Below are positions 1-8,872 of a stretch of DNA of 64,000 bases, piece by piece (the first letter of the stretch is position 1; every line of letters starts with the position of its first letter). A model generated the notes under the pieces. The model searched no databases. It worked only from the letters and a program-made list of their open reading frames with translations, and was not told the DNA's origin. The position numbers were made by a program, and so were the translations under genes. Origin of the DNA: XYD12-FULL-36-8 sp964613805. GTDB lineage: Bacteria > Bacteroidota > Ignavibacteria > Ignavibacteriales > Ignavibacteriaceae. The stretch lies in the NCBI GenBank assembly GCA_964613805.1, contig CAZTJF010000019.1, positions 1-64,000 on the forward strand, given 5' to 3'.

Positions 1-53
1 CTTCAACCTTTGGAACCGGAATCCAACGTTCTATCCAATTGAACTATGGGCGC
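1..53 (-). tRNA. tRNA-Arg(CCG), 5' part, cut by window edge
   Basis: Read on the minus strand, the first 53 bases fold as the 5' two thirds of a tRNA. A seven-base acceptor strand starts at 53, a GTTC/GAAC D stem follows, and the anticodon stem TTGGA/TCCAA encloses the loop TTCCGGT with anticodon CCG at 19-17, which reads the Arg codon CGG. The variable loop, T arm and acceptor 3' strand lie outside the window, so the gene is partial here. The next gene starts in the same orientation upstream and ends at 72. Confidence 0.88.
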
Positions 54-71
54 AGGGAAATTCAAAAGGAA

Positions 72-1121
72 TTACATTCCAATCCTAATGTGATTAGAAA
101 AAATCCATGCCTTCCCATTTAGGTACGCTTCAACTCTATAAATGCCTTTCCCATTAATTTTATGAACCAAAGTATGATCTTCTGTGGATTCAATCGTTCT
201 GCCATTTCTGATTAACTTAATTTCTGATTTGTGCTTCGGAATCTCAACATGCAGTTTAACATTGCTTGATTTCGGTACTTTATCTCCCATCTGATAGTTT
301 TTTTTATCAGCTTCGGCAAAAAACTTAAATCCCTTTGAATCACCATGATAATCATTTGCAATGAAACATGAACCTTTCTCTAATGCGGAATAAATATTTT
401 TCTTTGCCTTCTCAATTGCTTCATCCGATCTTCCTTTTTTTATTTCTTCATTGGTAAGAATATGAGTTCTGATGGATTTAAATAATACTTTATAAGGAAA
501 TATTTCCACTTCAAGAAATCCGAGTAAATTATATTTATGAGCGTGAGCATCAACACCTCCTACTCCAACAACTTTGCGCTTGAGATTTAGTTCATCCCAA
601 AGTTTTAAAGTTTTTTTCTGTGGTGCAACAATTGTTTTTAAGGGATGAAGAAAAGATTGATACTTATTTTGTTCTGTTAAATTTTCCATCCATTCAGACA
701 TGTGATTCCAAATTTCAATTCCGGTATAACCATCAACATCCCAATCAATCCATGGATATGCAGGCTGCTCTTTCATATGAGTCCTTTTTTCATGCGGATG
801 GGCAATAAAACCAATTCCTCCTGCTTCTTTAACTCTTTCAACGTATTCTGCAGCCGACAGCCGGGTAGAAAATGCTTGATTGATACGAAATGCAAGATAA
901 TGATTCTTATTTTGCCTATCATTTATCTCACAGCCGACAAGTAGAAGAGTATGACCATGCCATCCTTCGTAACCTTCTTTTTTTGCCCGCAACGTATTAT
1001 GATCTGTGAGAATTATATAATCCAACCCTACCTCAGATGCAGATTTTACAATATCCGTCACTTCGCCAGAACCATCAGAATAAACAGAATGCATGTGCAT
1101 AGCACCGATATACTCGAACAT
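72..1121 (-). CDS. PHP-domain metal-dependent phosphoesterase
   Basis: A 349-residue protein with a PHP (polymerase and histidinol phosphatase) fold. The first motif has His9 and His11 followed by Ser-Asp16-Gly; the second is Thr-Asp40-His41-Asn. A later Ala-His-Pro-His motif and a C-terminal Gly-Val-Asp-Ala-His-Ala-His complete the metal-binding set, so the active site looks intact. Roughly the last 70 residues look like an all-beta accessory domain. Stand-alone PHP proteins hydrolyse phosphoesters such as nucleoside bisphosphates or histidinol phosphate, but the substrate cannot be read from this sequence. No signal peptide is visible, so it is probably cytoplasmic. It begins with ATG and lies upstream of the tRNA-Arg in the same direction. 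The family call is firm and the specific function open. Confidence 0.85.
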   Translation of the reverse strand: MFEYIGAMHMHSVYSDGSGEVTDIVKSASEVGLDYIILTDHNTLRAKKEGYEGWHGHTLLLVGCEINDRQNKNHYLAFRINQAFSTRLSAAEYVERVKEAGGIGFIAHPHEKRTHMKEQPAYPWIDWDVDGYTGIEIWNHMSEWMENLTEQNKYQSFLHPLKTIVAPQKKTLKLWDELNLKRKVVGVGGVDAHAHKYNLLGFLEVEIFPYKVLFKSIRTHILTNEEIKKGRSDEAIEKAKKNIYSALEKGSCFIANDYHGDSKGFKFFAEADKKNYQMGDKVPKSSNVKLHVEIPKHKSEIKLIRNGRTIESTEDHTLVHKINGKGIYRVEAYLNGKAWIFSNHIRIGM

Positions 1122-1234
1122 ATTATCTCACTTCAATTTTATGTTGACTAAAGATAGAAAGAAAAGGATTCTAAGAAAAGAAATAAATAAGGTTGTGGGG
1201 AGTTGGTGATTGGAGTTAGGTGATGGAAAAAATG

Positions 1235-1267
1235 AAAAAGGTACCCTTATTCAGAGTACCTTTTTTT
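1235..1267 (-). terminator. Intrinsic terminator, works on both strands
   Basis: An eight-base-pair stem (1237-1244 with 1256-1263) closes an 11-base loop and is flanked by A-runs on one side and T-runs on the other. On the minus strand it follows the stop codon of the outer-membrane protein gene at 1286 by about 20 bases and is followed by a U-run, the usual form of a Rho-independent terminator. Confidence 0.82.
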
Positions 1268-1285
1268 ATTAAGAAAGTTCAGAAA

Positions 1286-2527
1286 CTATGGAAGTGCGAC
1301 GCTTGCAGATAAATAAGCGAATGTTGCAGCATTTGGTCCATTGCCACCAAGATTATTCAAACCCTGACGGAGAACATCTTCATTAACAGTTGCATCCAGT
1401 GAAAATATTCCGAGTCTGAATCCAACGCCCACAGTTGCACCCGGAGCAGGATTAAAAATTGTTTGCACTGTTTCACTAGTTATTCCACCAGAAGTAGATT
1501 CATTTTTAGTTTTTCCGGTAGAGGCAATATATCCCAAACGAGCAACTAACCAATCATTCATGTGCCACTCTGCGCCTAAATTCCATACGGGAAACATCAT
1601 GTTCGATGTAGAACTTTTCGTTGGAGTTAAGAGAGTGGAGTCTTGAGATACTTTTGTCATCGCAAAAGCAGGCCCACCTGCAAGTAGGAAATCACCCACT
1701 TTATAATTGATTCCAAAGCCAACTACAATAGCTGTAATAGATGGAAGATCAACTGAAGTAGCAGCTGGAGGTGTTCCTGAAGGAACATCTCTTGAACCTG
1801 AAGCAAGTATAAAATTAACAGTAGGAACAAAAGCTAATTTGGAAGAATAATCCCAGAATAATCTTCCCGCGGCATTAATGATAGTATGTGAACCCTTCTG
1901 TGTAATTCCCGGTGAAGGAACTTCTTGCTTTGCACTTGGCAGAATCAACGAAGCTGCAAAATCTAATTTCATTTCTCTTGTTAACTGAGAGATTAAACCA
2001 AGATTGAAACCAATTTGACTTGCAGAAGATGTGGTCGTTCCTGCAGTGCCTCCGGGGCTAGACTCATTTGTTGTTGAAGCATACGCTACACCTAAACCGA
2101 AAACTGTATTGCCGAATCTTAGAGTTCCATTTAATTCTAAATTGTTATTCAACCCAATCGTTCCTGGAATCGCTCCAACAATTCCGAAAGGATCAAGTCG
2201 TGCTATTCCAAATCCATTAAAATCATTTCTTGTTAATAATGCACCGACAGTGAAATCTTCATTTACTCTGAAATTTACAGATGCAAATTGACCTACACCG
2301 CCTGCATTAAATGCTCCGGCAGTTGAGCCAAGATCACCGAAAAGGAAATGATCATAATATCCACCCCAAGCTGGATTAACAGTTACATAGAAAGGATCCA
2401 TTATGTATGGGTTATTTCCCATTCCGAGAATTCTAGCATAACCTCCCGTTTTTTCCAACTTCTGAGCAAAAGAAAGCGGCATCAAACAAAGAGCAAGAAC
2501 GAAGAGAAGCAAGTACTTCTTGTACAT
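1286..2527 (-). CDS. Putative outer-membrane beta-barrel protein with signal peptide
   Basis: 413 residues. The N-terminus is a clear signal peptide of about 22 residues ending in Ser-Phe-Ala-Gln. The rest alternates short glycine-, serine- and aromatic-rich strands with turns, as in outer-membrane barrels of the FadL/PorV type found in this group. Phrases such as Val-Asn-Pro-Ala-Trp near residue 50 resemble the opening segment of PorV/PorQ proteins, but I would not assign it to PorV itself. A strong ribosome-binding site (GGAGG, five bases upstream) supports the ATG start. It appears monocistronic: about 200 bases without a gene lie upstream and a terminator lies directly downstream. Function unknown. 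Confidence 0.7.
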   Translation of the reverse strand: MYKKYLLLFVLALCLMPLSFAQKLEKTGGYARILGMGNNPYIMDPFYVTVNPAWGGYYDHFLFGDLGSTAGAFNAGGVGQFASVNFRVNEDFTVGALLTRNDFNGFGIARLDPFGIVGAIPGTIGLNNNLELNGTLRFGNTVFGLGVAYASTTNESSPGGTAGTTTSSASQIGFNLGLISQLTREMKLDFAASLILPSAKQEVPSPGITQKGSHTIINAAGRLFWDYSSKLAFVPTVNFILASGSRDVPSGTPPAATSVDLPSITAIVVGFGINYKVGDFLLAGGPAFAMTKVSQDSTLLTPTKSSTSNMMFPVWNLGAEWHMNDWLVARLGYIASTGKTKNESTSGGITSETVQTIFNPAPGATVGVGFRLGIFSLDATVNEDVLRQGLNNLGGNGPNAATFAYLSASVALP

Positions 2528-2730
2528 ATAACCTCCTGATATTGTTAAGAATTAGTTATTTAAGAACATTTTTAGAATCTGATAGCTAACCTATTACAAT
2601 AAACATTTAAAGTCAATTAAAAAGTGTGATGGGTTAACCTTTGCTATTTAAGATAGTTAAGGGGAAAAATGTCTGAATCCAATGCATACTGCTTAATTTT
2701 TTCAAAACTTAAATCTTACTCGTAAAAAAA

Positions 2731-3033
2731 TTATAGCTCCAGTTCGTTTAAGAGTGTGTATTTAGACGAATGACCTTGTGTAAAATCACTTAATTTATTG
2801 ATTAAAATATTAATTCGTTCATTTTGATCATCTTCAAATTGCTCATATGCTTCCATTGAACTAAAAACAAATAATTCTTGGAAATGATTTGCTTTGTTTT
2901 TTACCTCATAAACGTTATAGCTTTCTAATCCTTCTGCTTTCAACAGATTTTTGAGCTCTCTAACTACACCCAAATAATCCTCTCTTTTTGTTGGATTGAT
3001 TTCGTACTGAACCGAGAAAATTACTTTTGCCAT
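2731..3033 (-). CDS. Small ABM-like (dimeric alpha/beta barrel) protein
   Basis: A 100-residue soluble protein. Length and pattern (a strand opening with Val-Ile-Phe-Ser-Val-Gln-Tyr-Glu, a helix with Tyr-Leu-Gly-Val-Val-Arg-Glu-Leu, then a strand Glu-Leu-Phe-Val-Phe-Ser and the helix Met-Glu-Ala-Tyr-Glu-Gln-Phe) match the antibiotic-biosynthesis-monooxygenase/stress-responsive dimeric barrel fold. No catalytic signature can be named. It is encoded 24 bases downstream of dapF on the same strand with a GGAG ribosome-binding site, so the two are probably co-transcribed. Fold assignment is moderate; no function is proposed. Confidence 0.6.
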   Translation of the reverse strand: MAKVIFSVQYEINPTKREDYLGVVRELKNLLKAEGLESYNVYEVKNKANHFQELFVFSSMEAYEQFEDDQNERINILINKLSDFTQGHSSKYTLLNELEL

Positions 3034-3057
3034 TTTATCTCCATATAAGTTAATTTA

Positions 3058-3921
3058 TTAAAAATCTTTGGGATCAAATTCGCCTGAAAAGACAGTTTTT
3101 GCAGGACCCGTCAACGATATTTTATCAATTCTATCTCCCAATCGTTGGAAATCAACAACCAGTTCATCTCCGCCCCATGTTTTCAGTTTTATTGGAGGAG
3201 ATATTTTTTTATAAGCATTCGCGATAATCGCTGCGGCTACAGAACCTGTTCCACAAGCAAGCGTTTCACTCTCCACACCCCGTTCGTATGTTCTGATTAA
3301 AATTTCATCATTTTTAATTTGAACAAAGTTTACATTCGTACCATTTGGTGAAAAATCCTTGTTGTATCTGATTTCTTTGCCTATTTCAAGCACGGGAAAA
3401 TTCTGAATATTTCTGTACCGCGAATTTAAATCCTTTGGTAGAGCAAGCACTTCTTCGATTTCAATTACTACGTGAGGTGATCCAGTATCAGCAAAGTGTG
3501 ATCTAATTAATTGACTGGCAGCTTTTATTTTAAAATTTAACTTAATACGTGAAGGTGGTTTTAAATTGAACCGAACAACACCGTTTTTTACAACTTCACC
3601 GGAATAAGTTTCATTATTTGCTTGAAAAGTCGCCATACCATTTTTTACTATATTCGTATCAGAAGCATATTGGATAGCACATCGAGCACCGTTTCCACAT
3701 AAGGTGCCGGATTTTCCATCAGCATTAAAATACTCCATCAAAAAATCACTGCTTTTTGAACTAGAAAGCAAAATTACTCCATCTGCACCAATAGCTTTGC
3801 GGCGATCACACATCTTTGCTATCTGTATTTGGCTGAAAGAAACACTTTTGTTTTTACTTTTATCAATTATAATAAAATCGTTTCCTGCCCCATTCATTTT
3901 TGTAAACAATATCTTTTTCAC
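3058..3921 (-). CDS. dapF: Diaminopimelate epimerase
   Basis: 287 residues. DapF interconverts LL- and meso-diaminopimelate in the lysine and peptidoglycan precursor pathway in the cytoplasm. The family's opening Lys-Met-Asn-Gly-Ala-Gly-Asn-Asp-Phe is at residues 8-16. The two catalytic cysteines are present: Cys75 in Leu-Cys-Gly-Asn-Gly and Cys223 in Ala-Cys-Gly-Thr-Gly-Ser. Length is normal. The start codon is GTG at 3921; the next ATG (residue 9) would remove the first beta strand, so GTG is preferred. The ABM-like gene follows 24 bases downstream. Confidence 0.96.
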   Translation of the reverse strand: MKKILFTKMNGAGNDFIIIDKSKNKSVSFSQIQIAKMCDRRKAIGADGVILLSSSKSSDFLMEYFNADGKSGTLCGNGARCAIQYASDTNIVKNGMATFQANNETYSGEVVKNGVVRFNLKPPSRIKLNFKIKAASQLIRSHFADTGSPHVVIEIEEVLALPKDLNSRYRNIQNFPVLEIGKEIRYNKDFSPNGTNVNFVQIKNDEILIRTYERGVESETLACGTGSVAAAIIANAYKKISPPIKLKTWGGDELVVDFQRLGDRIDKISLTGPAKTVFSGEFDPKDF

Positions 3922-4127
3922 AGTTACTAATTTACTTTAATCAGCATTCCTTATCAATAAAAAAATTGAAAAACTATTCATCACTTGGAGAAATAATCTA
4001 GGAGATTGAAGAGGAAAATTTGTTTTTTGGTGAAGTGAGATGCCAGGCGTAGTGTTGAACTTACTTTTGTTTATTCATTAAAGGTCAAGATTCGCCTTCG
4101 TCCTTAAATGAATTCACCGAATCTGAT

Positions 4128-4152
4128 TTCGTTTTTACTAGTTCAAAACGAA
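4128..4152. other. Hairpin downstream of tmRNA
   Basis: A perfect eight-base inverted repeat (4128-4135 with 4145-4152, nine-base loop) sits just beyond the 3' end of tmRNA. Further nested inverted repeats lie nearby: one of about 11 bp with a single mismatch around 4077-4111, and a GATTCG/CGAATC pair around 4099-4123. None is followed by a convincing U-run, so they may protect or process the 3' end of the tmRNA precursor rather than terminate it. The remaining bases between 3922 and 4127 hold nothing I recognise. Confidence 0.4.
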
Positions 4153-4159
4153 GCCAAAG

Positions 4160-4514
4160 TGGAGGTGGCGGGAGTCGAACCCGCGTCCGAAATTAAGACT
4201 CAAAGAACCTCTACACACATAGTCTGTATTTGTTTTAACTTTAAGTTACCAAACAGACCGGGATCACTTAAAGTCTGCTTGCTGTGAAATTCGCTTTATC
4301 TGCACAAGCAACAGAATCAGCTATCATACCTAAACGACGTTTATCCAAATTCCGGCATGAAAAAACTTGGTAAACGGCTGCTTATTTTATTAAGCGGCTA
4401 AGGCGTAGTTATATTCGCCAGTTATTTTTTGTCCCAATTGTTTTACGTGTACTCTGGGGAACACGGTGTGCAGTTCTAAGCTTCTTTAACCTCGTCGAAA
4501 CCAAATTCACCCCC
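4160..4514 (-). ncRNA. ssrA: tmRNA (transfer-messenger RNA), one-piece
   Basis: The RNA rescues ribosomes stalled on broken mRNAs and tags the nascent peptide for proteolysis. Its tRNA-like ends are visible: the 5' strand GGGGGTG (4514-4508) pairs with the 3' strand CACCTCC (4167-4161) with one G-U pair, and a T arm with GGTTCGACTCC lies next to the 3' end. The 5' domain contains the conserved GGTTTCGACG. The tag frame runs from 4419 to 4390: a Gly resume codon (GGC), then Glu-Tyr-Asn-Tyr-Ala-Leu-Ala-Ala and TAA, so with the charged alanine the tag is A-GEYNYALAA. The six bases before the resume codon (ATAACT) resemble the determinant used in other tmRNAs. CCA is not encoded. About 355 nucleotides, a usual length for a one-piece tmRNA. 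Confidence 0.95.
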
Positions 4515-4565
4515 AAAGATCAAAATCACAAATAACAATGACTAAACCTCAAACAAAATAGAGTG

Positions 4566-5114
4566 TTATTTGTTCCATTTGATGTCGGAATGACCGGACA
4601 CTTTGTTTTCATAACGAGCAAGAACAAAGAAAAGATCAGATAATCTATTAAGAAATATAATGATATTGCTGCCTATCTTCACCGTATCATTTAATGCCAC
4701 AACTCTCCGCTCAGCTCTTCGGGAAATTGTTCGGCAAATGTGAAGCAACGCAGCGCATTTCGATCCACCAGGAAGAATGAAATTTCTCAAACTTTCCAAT
4801 TTAGCATCAAAGTGATCAATCGCTTTTTCAATATCTTTATAAAATTTAGGTGTGACCCGCTGAATTTTGAGCTTTATTGCTTTAGGAGTTGTGGGTGTTG
4901 CCAAATCAGAACCAACGATGAACAATTGATTCTGAATTTTCAGAAGTATTTTTTTTACATCGGGTTCAGTTGCTTCAGTAATTGCTAAACCGATAAAGGA
5001 GTTAAGTTCATCTATTGTACCATATGCTTCAATTCTATTAGATTTTTTGGATACTCTTTCTCCGCCAAACAGACTTGTTTCTCCTCTATCTCCGGTTTTT
5101 GTGTATATCTTCAC
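4566..5114 (-). CDS. Corrinoid adenosyltransferase, PduO type
   Basis: 182 residues. This enzyme transfers adenosyl from ATP to cob(I)alamin to make coenzyme B12. The family's N-terminal nucleotide-binding segment Tyr-Thr-Lys-Thr-Gly-Asp-x-Gly-Glu-Thr is at residues 4-13. The second signature (Arg-Arg-Ala-Glu-Arg-Arg) and the C-terminal Asn-Arg-Leu-Ser-Asp-Leu-Phe-Phe are also present, which separates it from the unrelated CobA/EutT types. The start is GTG at 5114, giving a four-base GTGA overlap with the stop of the YgfZ-like gene and so translational coupling. No cobalamin biosynthesis gene is nearby and there is no room for a B12 riboswitch, which suggests a role in salvage or cofactor supply. 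Confidence 0.93.
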   Translation of the reverse strand: MKIYTKTGDRGETSLFGGERVSKKSNRIEAYGTIDELNSFIGLAITEATEPDVKKILLKIQNQLFIVGSDLATPTTPKAIKLKIQRVTPKFYKDIEKAIDHFDAKLESLRNFILPGGSKCAALLHICRTISRRAERRVVALNDTVKIGSNIIIFLNRLSDLFFVLARYENKVSGHSDIKWNK

Positions 5115-6214
5115 TTTTTAAAGGGCGATTTTTTCACATGAACCTTAGTTGGATTATTATTCACATTTTTAGCAATCAAAACTTTATCTTCTTCGAAATA
5201 CTTACGATTGACGAATCCTATCCCTATAAATTTCTTAAATTTATACGAATAAAGTGTTGAAGTTATGCTACCTGCTTCATTATTAAATTCATCGAAGAGC
5301 ACAAACTTGTCATCTTTTGTAACTGAATCGGCAAACGTGAATCCGCATAAATGTTTTTGTACTTTATCGTAAGTGTCCAGCCGAGCAATAACTTCTTGTC
5401 CAATGTAACAACCTTTAGATGTACTTACTAATTCCATTAAACCAATTTCGTGAGGATTATGTGCGTCATTTATTTCATTTGGCGCAATTGGAATTCTGTT
5501 TTCAACTCGATAATGATTATACGCTTCATCTCCTATTAAATTGAAATCAAATGGACCTTTATTTTCTATCATATACCGAATTAATTTTTGAGCATAAGTT
5601 GGATCTGCTAAGATCCAATAGACAATATTTCCATTTCGATCCAAATGTTTCATTAAAAAGAATATTATCCCTTCTGTGTTAATAACTTTAATACTATTAG
5701 GTTGAATATTATTTACAATATTTCCATTGATCAAAGTCATAAAAGAATCAGCTTGAGGACCAAGTACTTCTAATAATGTGTACTTACCATTAATATTACT
5801 TAGCTTAACATCATCGGAGATAACATATTTGTTGAGCCATATCATCATCTTCTCCTGATGTTCTTGACTGCAAACGACTAACTGGTATTCATCCAAATTT
5901 ATAACAACAGCAGTATCTATTATTCTGCCTTTTTCTGTACAGAAAATTGTTTTTAACGTCTCTCCTTTAGTAATATTTTTTATTGCATTTGTGCTTATTC
6001 GATCAAGAAAATCCATAACATCATTTCCCCTCAGTTCAATGAAACCAAAACTTGAAATATCTCGCATACCGACACCCGCATACAAAGTGTTAAGTTCACT
6101 TTCAAGAACTGAAGCGTCATTCAGACCAATTGTTGTTCGATTTTCCTGTGATGGATTCAAAGTTTGTTCCGTTATATCAGAAATTTGAGATGCTGTTGTA
6201 TTTATTTCTTCCAT
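5111..6214 (-). CDS. ygfZ: YgfZ/GcvT-like folate-binding protein
   Basis: 367 residues. YgfZ proteins are tetrahydrofolate-dependent helpers of iron-sulfur cluster enzymes and are related to the T protein of glycine cleavage. The diagnostic Lys-Gly-Cys-Tyr-Ile-Gly-Gln-Glu motif is present with its cysteine at residue 269, which separates YgfZ from true GcvT. The first 35 or so residues are a polar, Thr/Ser/Glu-rich extension ahead of the usual domain start near Gly-Val-Gly-Met-Arg-Asp. The ATG at 6214 has a good ribosome-binding site (AAAGGAG), so the extension is probably translated. The stop overlaps the GTG of the downstream adenosyltransferase. Family assignment is firm; which Fe-S enzymes it serves is unknown. 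Confidence 0.9.
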   Translation of the reverse strand: MEEINTTASQISDITEQTLNPSQENRTTIGLNDASVLESELNTLYAGVGMRDISSFGFIELRGNDVMDFLDRISTNAIKNITKGETLKTIFCTEKGRIIDTAVVINLDEYQLVVCSQEHQEKMMIWLNKYVISDDVKLSNINGKYTLLEVLGPQADSFMTLINGNIVNNIQPNSIKVINTEGIIFFLMKHLDRNGNIVYWILADPTYAQKLIRYMIENKGPFDFNLIGDEAYNHYRVENRIPIAPNEINDAHNPHEIGLMELVSTSKGCYIGQEVIARLDTYDKVQKHLCGFTFADSVTKDDKFVLFDEFNNEAGSITSTLYSYKFKKFIGIGFVNRKYFEEDKVLIAKNVNNNPTKVHVKKSPFKK

Positions 6215-6345
6215 TGTGCTCCTTTAATTATTTATAGGTTTATCATCCCTAAACATTTTATGCTATTACATCGAGATATTTAATTAAAAATAGTTAATTC
6301 TTGATAATTAGAAAAACTATTTATGTAAAATATTATGAAATAAAA

Positions 6346-7221
6346 TTAATACGGTCTTGTGTGTTTCTTATTGAGAAGATTTTGATATACGCTGTCTTTT
6401 TGATTCCATACAAATGGAATTGAATCTCCTGGAATTATTTTATTTCCGTCATCGTAATAAATGTGTTCATAATAATCAGGAAACTTATCTTGATTGATAT
6501 TTGCAATAGTTCTTTTAAAATTTATTCCTTCATAAGTCATCAGAAGATGCGGAAGATTTTCGAGTCCATTTAATAAAAAGTAATTATAGCTGATATTACC
6601 AACACCTTGAGCATAATGAAAATTCGTTCTAATGAATTTTGCAGAATTAAAATTCCATTTTTGTAAAGTTATGTAATTAAAGCCACCATGTGAAGGAATC
6701 GGGGCTTCCCAAACAATTTTGAAATTGTTGTTATCGCATTTGAATAATACGAGATAGAAAAATGCGGTGCCAAGTTCTGTGCTGTCAAGGTCAATAAAAC
6801 TTTGGTCATATCCAACAATATTTTTTACTTCGATCAGTCTCTCTCCAGGTTTCGAGCGAGCAATTACACCAAACATAAATTGCTTATCTTCAGGATAATA
6901 CAATACAGCTGGTTTTGGTAAATCATAGGTTGAATTTCTGTCATCACAAACCAAATACGATCCTTCAGGAAAATTACTTAAAACAAATTCCATCAGAGAA
7001 ATTGTATCACAAGTAAATCTTTGAACAGTCTGCTTTTTACGAACCTCAATATTATATCTTTGGATGTCAGCATCCTTTTCAGGTGAGTATGCAATTTCCT
7101 GTGAAGATTTACCCTCTTTTGCTTTTTCATCTTCTTTTGAGCATCCAAAAAATAAAAATAGAATTGCTAAAAATAGCATACCACGAAATGATTCGTGTAA
7201 CGGTGAAAAAATAATATTCAT
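6346..7221 (-). CDS. Putative lipoprotein of unknown function
   Basis: 291 residues. A hydrophobic N-terminal segment ends in Leu-Phe-Phe-Gly-Cys27, a lipobox, so the mature protein should be a lipid-anchored periplasmic or outer-membrane protein. The charged stretch after the cysteine (Ser-Lys-Glu-Asp-Glu-Lys) is a typical linker. No domain is recognisable. The start at 7221 directly abuts the stop of the dipeptidase gene (7222); an internal Met at residue 15 would leave a signal peptide without a basic N-terminus and is less likely. The pair is probably one transcription unit. Function not assigned. Confidence 0.7.
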   Translation of the reverse strand: MNIIFSPLHESFRGMLFLAILFLFFGCSKEDEKAKEGKSSQEIAYSPEKDADIQRYNIEVRKKQTVQRFTCDTISLMEFVLSNFPEGSYLVCDDRNSTYDLPKPAVLYYPEDKQFMFGVIARSKPGERLIEVKNIVGYDQSFIDLDSTELGTAFFYLVLFKCDNNNFKIVWEAPIPSHGGFNYITLQKWNFNSAKFIRTNFHYAQGVGNISYNYFLLNGLENLPHLLMTYEGINFKRTIANINQDKFPDYYEHIYYDDGNKIIPGDSIPFVWNQKDSVYQNLLNKKHTRPY

Positions 7222-8589
7222 TTAAACTGCAGCAAATTCTTTAATAAAATTAGCAGAACTGATTATGCCTAAGTGAAAATGATTCAAATCAAAATGCTCA
7301 TTTGGTGAATGAAGATTCTCACTATTCAAACCCAATCCCATTAAGACCACCGGGGCTTTAAGTTTCTTAGCAAATACTGTAACAATTGGAATGGAACCGC
7401 CTTCACGTATGAAGACAGTCTTCTTACCGAAAGCTTTCTCCATTGCCTTGGCGGCAGCAATTGAAGCTCTGCTGTCCAAAGATGTCATGCTTGGAAAACC
7501 TCCATGTAAGTTTGAAACTTTTACTTTCACATATTTGGGTGCCAACTCCTGAATATACTTGGTAAATTGTTTTGCAACCTTATTTGGGTCCTGATTCGGA
7601 ACTAATCTCATACTTATCTTAGCTGTGGCTTTTGAAGGTAAAACTGTTTTTGCACCTTTGCCTGTAAAACCACCGAAAATTCCGTTGCAGTCTAATGTAG
7701 GTCTAGCCCAAATTCTTTCGAGAGTTGAAAATCCTTTTTCACCATGAAGTTTAGACACACCAAGTTCCTTTGCAAATTTTTTCTCTGAGAATTTTAAAAG
7801 TTTATAATTTTCTCTTTCCTTTTTAGTGAGTTTAAGAACATCTTTATAAAATCCAGGAATAGTTACCTTTCCATCTTTATCGTGCAATTTACTAATCATA
7901 TGCGCCAAAGTATTTACTGGGTTTCCAACTGCACCTCCAAACGTTCCGGAATGTAAGTCACGATTTGGACCTGTAACTTCCACTTCCATATAAGCTAAGC
8001 CTCGTAACCCATAAGTTAAAGTCGGAATGCCAGGTGCATAAAGCGAAGTGTCCGAGATAAGTACAGCATCACATTTTAGTAAATCAAGATTATTATTTAT
8101 AAAAGGTTCAAGATGCTCACTACCAATTTCTTCTTCACCTTCAATTACGAATTTAATGTTCAGAGGCGGACTACCAGCTGTTTTGAAGAATGATTCAACA
8201 CTCTTGAAATGCATAAACACTTGTCCTTTATCATCGGTAGCACCACGAGCATATATTTTGCCATTTTTAATTGTCGGTTCAAATGGAGGGGTGTCCCAAA
8301 GGTCAATTGGATCAACAGGCTGAATATCGTAATGACCATAAACTAAAACGGTTGGTTTACCAGGCGCACCTAACCACTCGCCATACACAATTGGATGTCC
8401 TTCAGATTGAAAAATCTCCACACGACTCATTCCAGCTTGCTTCAATTTTTCCATCACAAAGTTTGCACAATCATTTATATCTTTTTTATTTTCAGATAAA
8501 GTACTGATGCTGGGAATTCTGAGAAAATCTTTAAGCTCATTTATAAAAGCTTCTCGATTTTCATTTATATACTTAATTACATCTTCCAT
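7222..8589 (-). CDS. M20-family dipeptidase
   Basis: 455 residues. It is a dizinc aminoacyl peptidase of the M20 family (CNDP/carnosinase-like branch), expected to hydrolyse dipeptides in the cytoplasm. The metal and catalytic motifs appear in order: Val-Tyr-Gly-His-Tyr-Asp, Ala-Arg-Gly-Ala-Thr-Asp-Asp-Lys-Gly, Glu-Gly-Glu-Glu-Glu-Ile-Gly-Ser, an Asp-Thr-Ser ligand motif, and a C-terminal His-Ser-Pro-Asn-Glu. The lid or dimerisation domain contains Leu-His-Ser-Gly-Thr-Phe-Gly-Gly. No signal peptide is seen. The ribosome-binding site GGAGAAATA precedes the ATG at 8589. Substrate preference is not readable from the sequence; DapE-type desuccinylase is less likely because of the long lid and the CNDP-like motifs. 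Confidence 0.9.
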   Translation of the reverse strand: MEDVIKYINENREAFINELKDFLRIPSISTLSENKKDINDCANFVMEKLKQAGMSRVEIFQSEGHPIVYGEWLGAPGKPTVLVYGHYDIQPVDPIDLWDTPPFEPTIKNGKIYARGATDDKGQVFMHFKSVESFFKTAGSPPLNIKFVIEGEEEIGSEHLEPFINNNLDLLKCDAVLISDTSLYAPGIPTLTYGLRGLAYMEVEVTGPNRDLHSGTFGGAVGNPVNTLAHMISKLHDKDGKVTIPGFYKDVLKLTKKERENYKLLKFSEKKFAKELGVSKLHGEKGFSTLERIWARPTLDCNGIFGGFTGKGAKTVLPSKATAKISMRLVPNQDPNKVAKQFTKYIQELAPKYVKVKVSNLHGGFPSMTSLDSRASIAAAKAMEKAFGKKTVFIREGGSIPIVTVFAKKLKAPVVLMGLGLNSENLHSPNEHFDLNHFHLGIISSANFIKEFAAV

Positions 8590-8639
8590 TATTTCTCCAA
8601 TATTTACTTAGGTTTATTTCTAGATTTTTTCAATAATTT

Positions 8640-8668
8640 GGCTCAATAATTAGTAACAGTATTGAGCT
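8640..8668. other. Hairpin in divergent intergenic region
   Basis: The 283 bases between the divergent dipeptidase and lptF-type genes hold no ORF I trust. They contain a perfect eight-base inverted repeat (8641-8648 with 8660-8667, 11-base loop) followed on the plus strand by a T-rich stretch. It looks like a terminator on the plus strand, but there is no upstream plus-strand gene for it to serve. Promoters for both flanking genes must lie in this interval, but I could not place them. Confidence 0.4.
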
Positions 8669-8872
8669 TATTTTTCTAACTCCACTGATATAAACTTAAC
8701 CAATTATGATTTAATTTGGAAGATACTTGTTGAAAGAAATCTGATGGGAAATTAATATCTCCTTCAGCTTTTGGCAGGTCAGGAGGAAAGCAACTCGATA
8801 TCAGAGAACTCATATTTTCAAAAGCTACATTAAATTATTGTTAAACACCCTAAGCAATGTTATTTTAGTGCT

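Noticed and set aside
1181..1234. A GT-rich spacer with near repeats of GGAGTT and GGTGATGG.
   Set aside because: Short and irregular; not distinguishable from ordinary low-complexity spacer.
3922..6345. A possible cobalamin riboswitch near the corrinoid adenosyltransferase.
   Set aside because: The gene overlaps ygfZ, the spacer upstream of ygfZ shows no B12 box, and the only structured spacer is the tmRNA gene.
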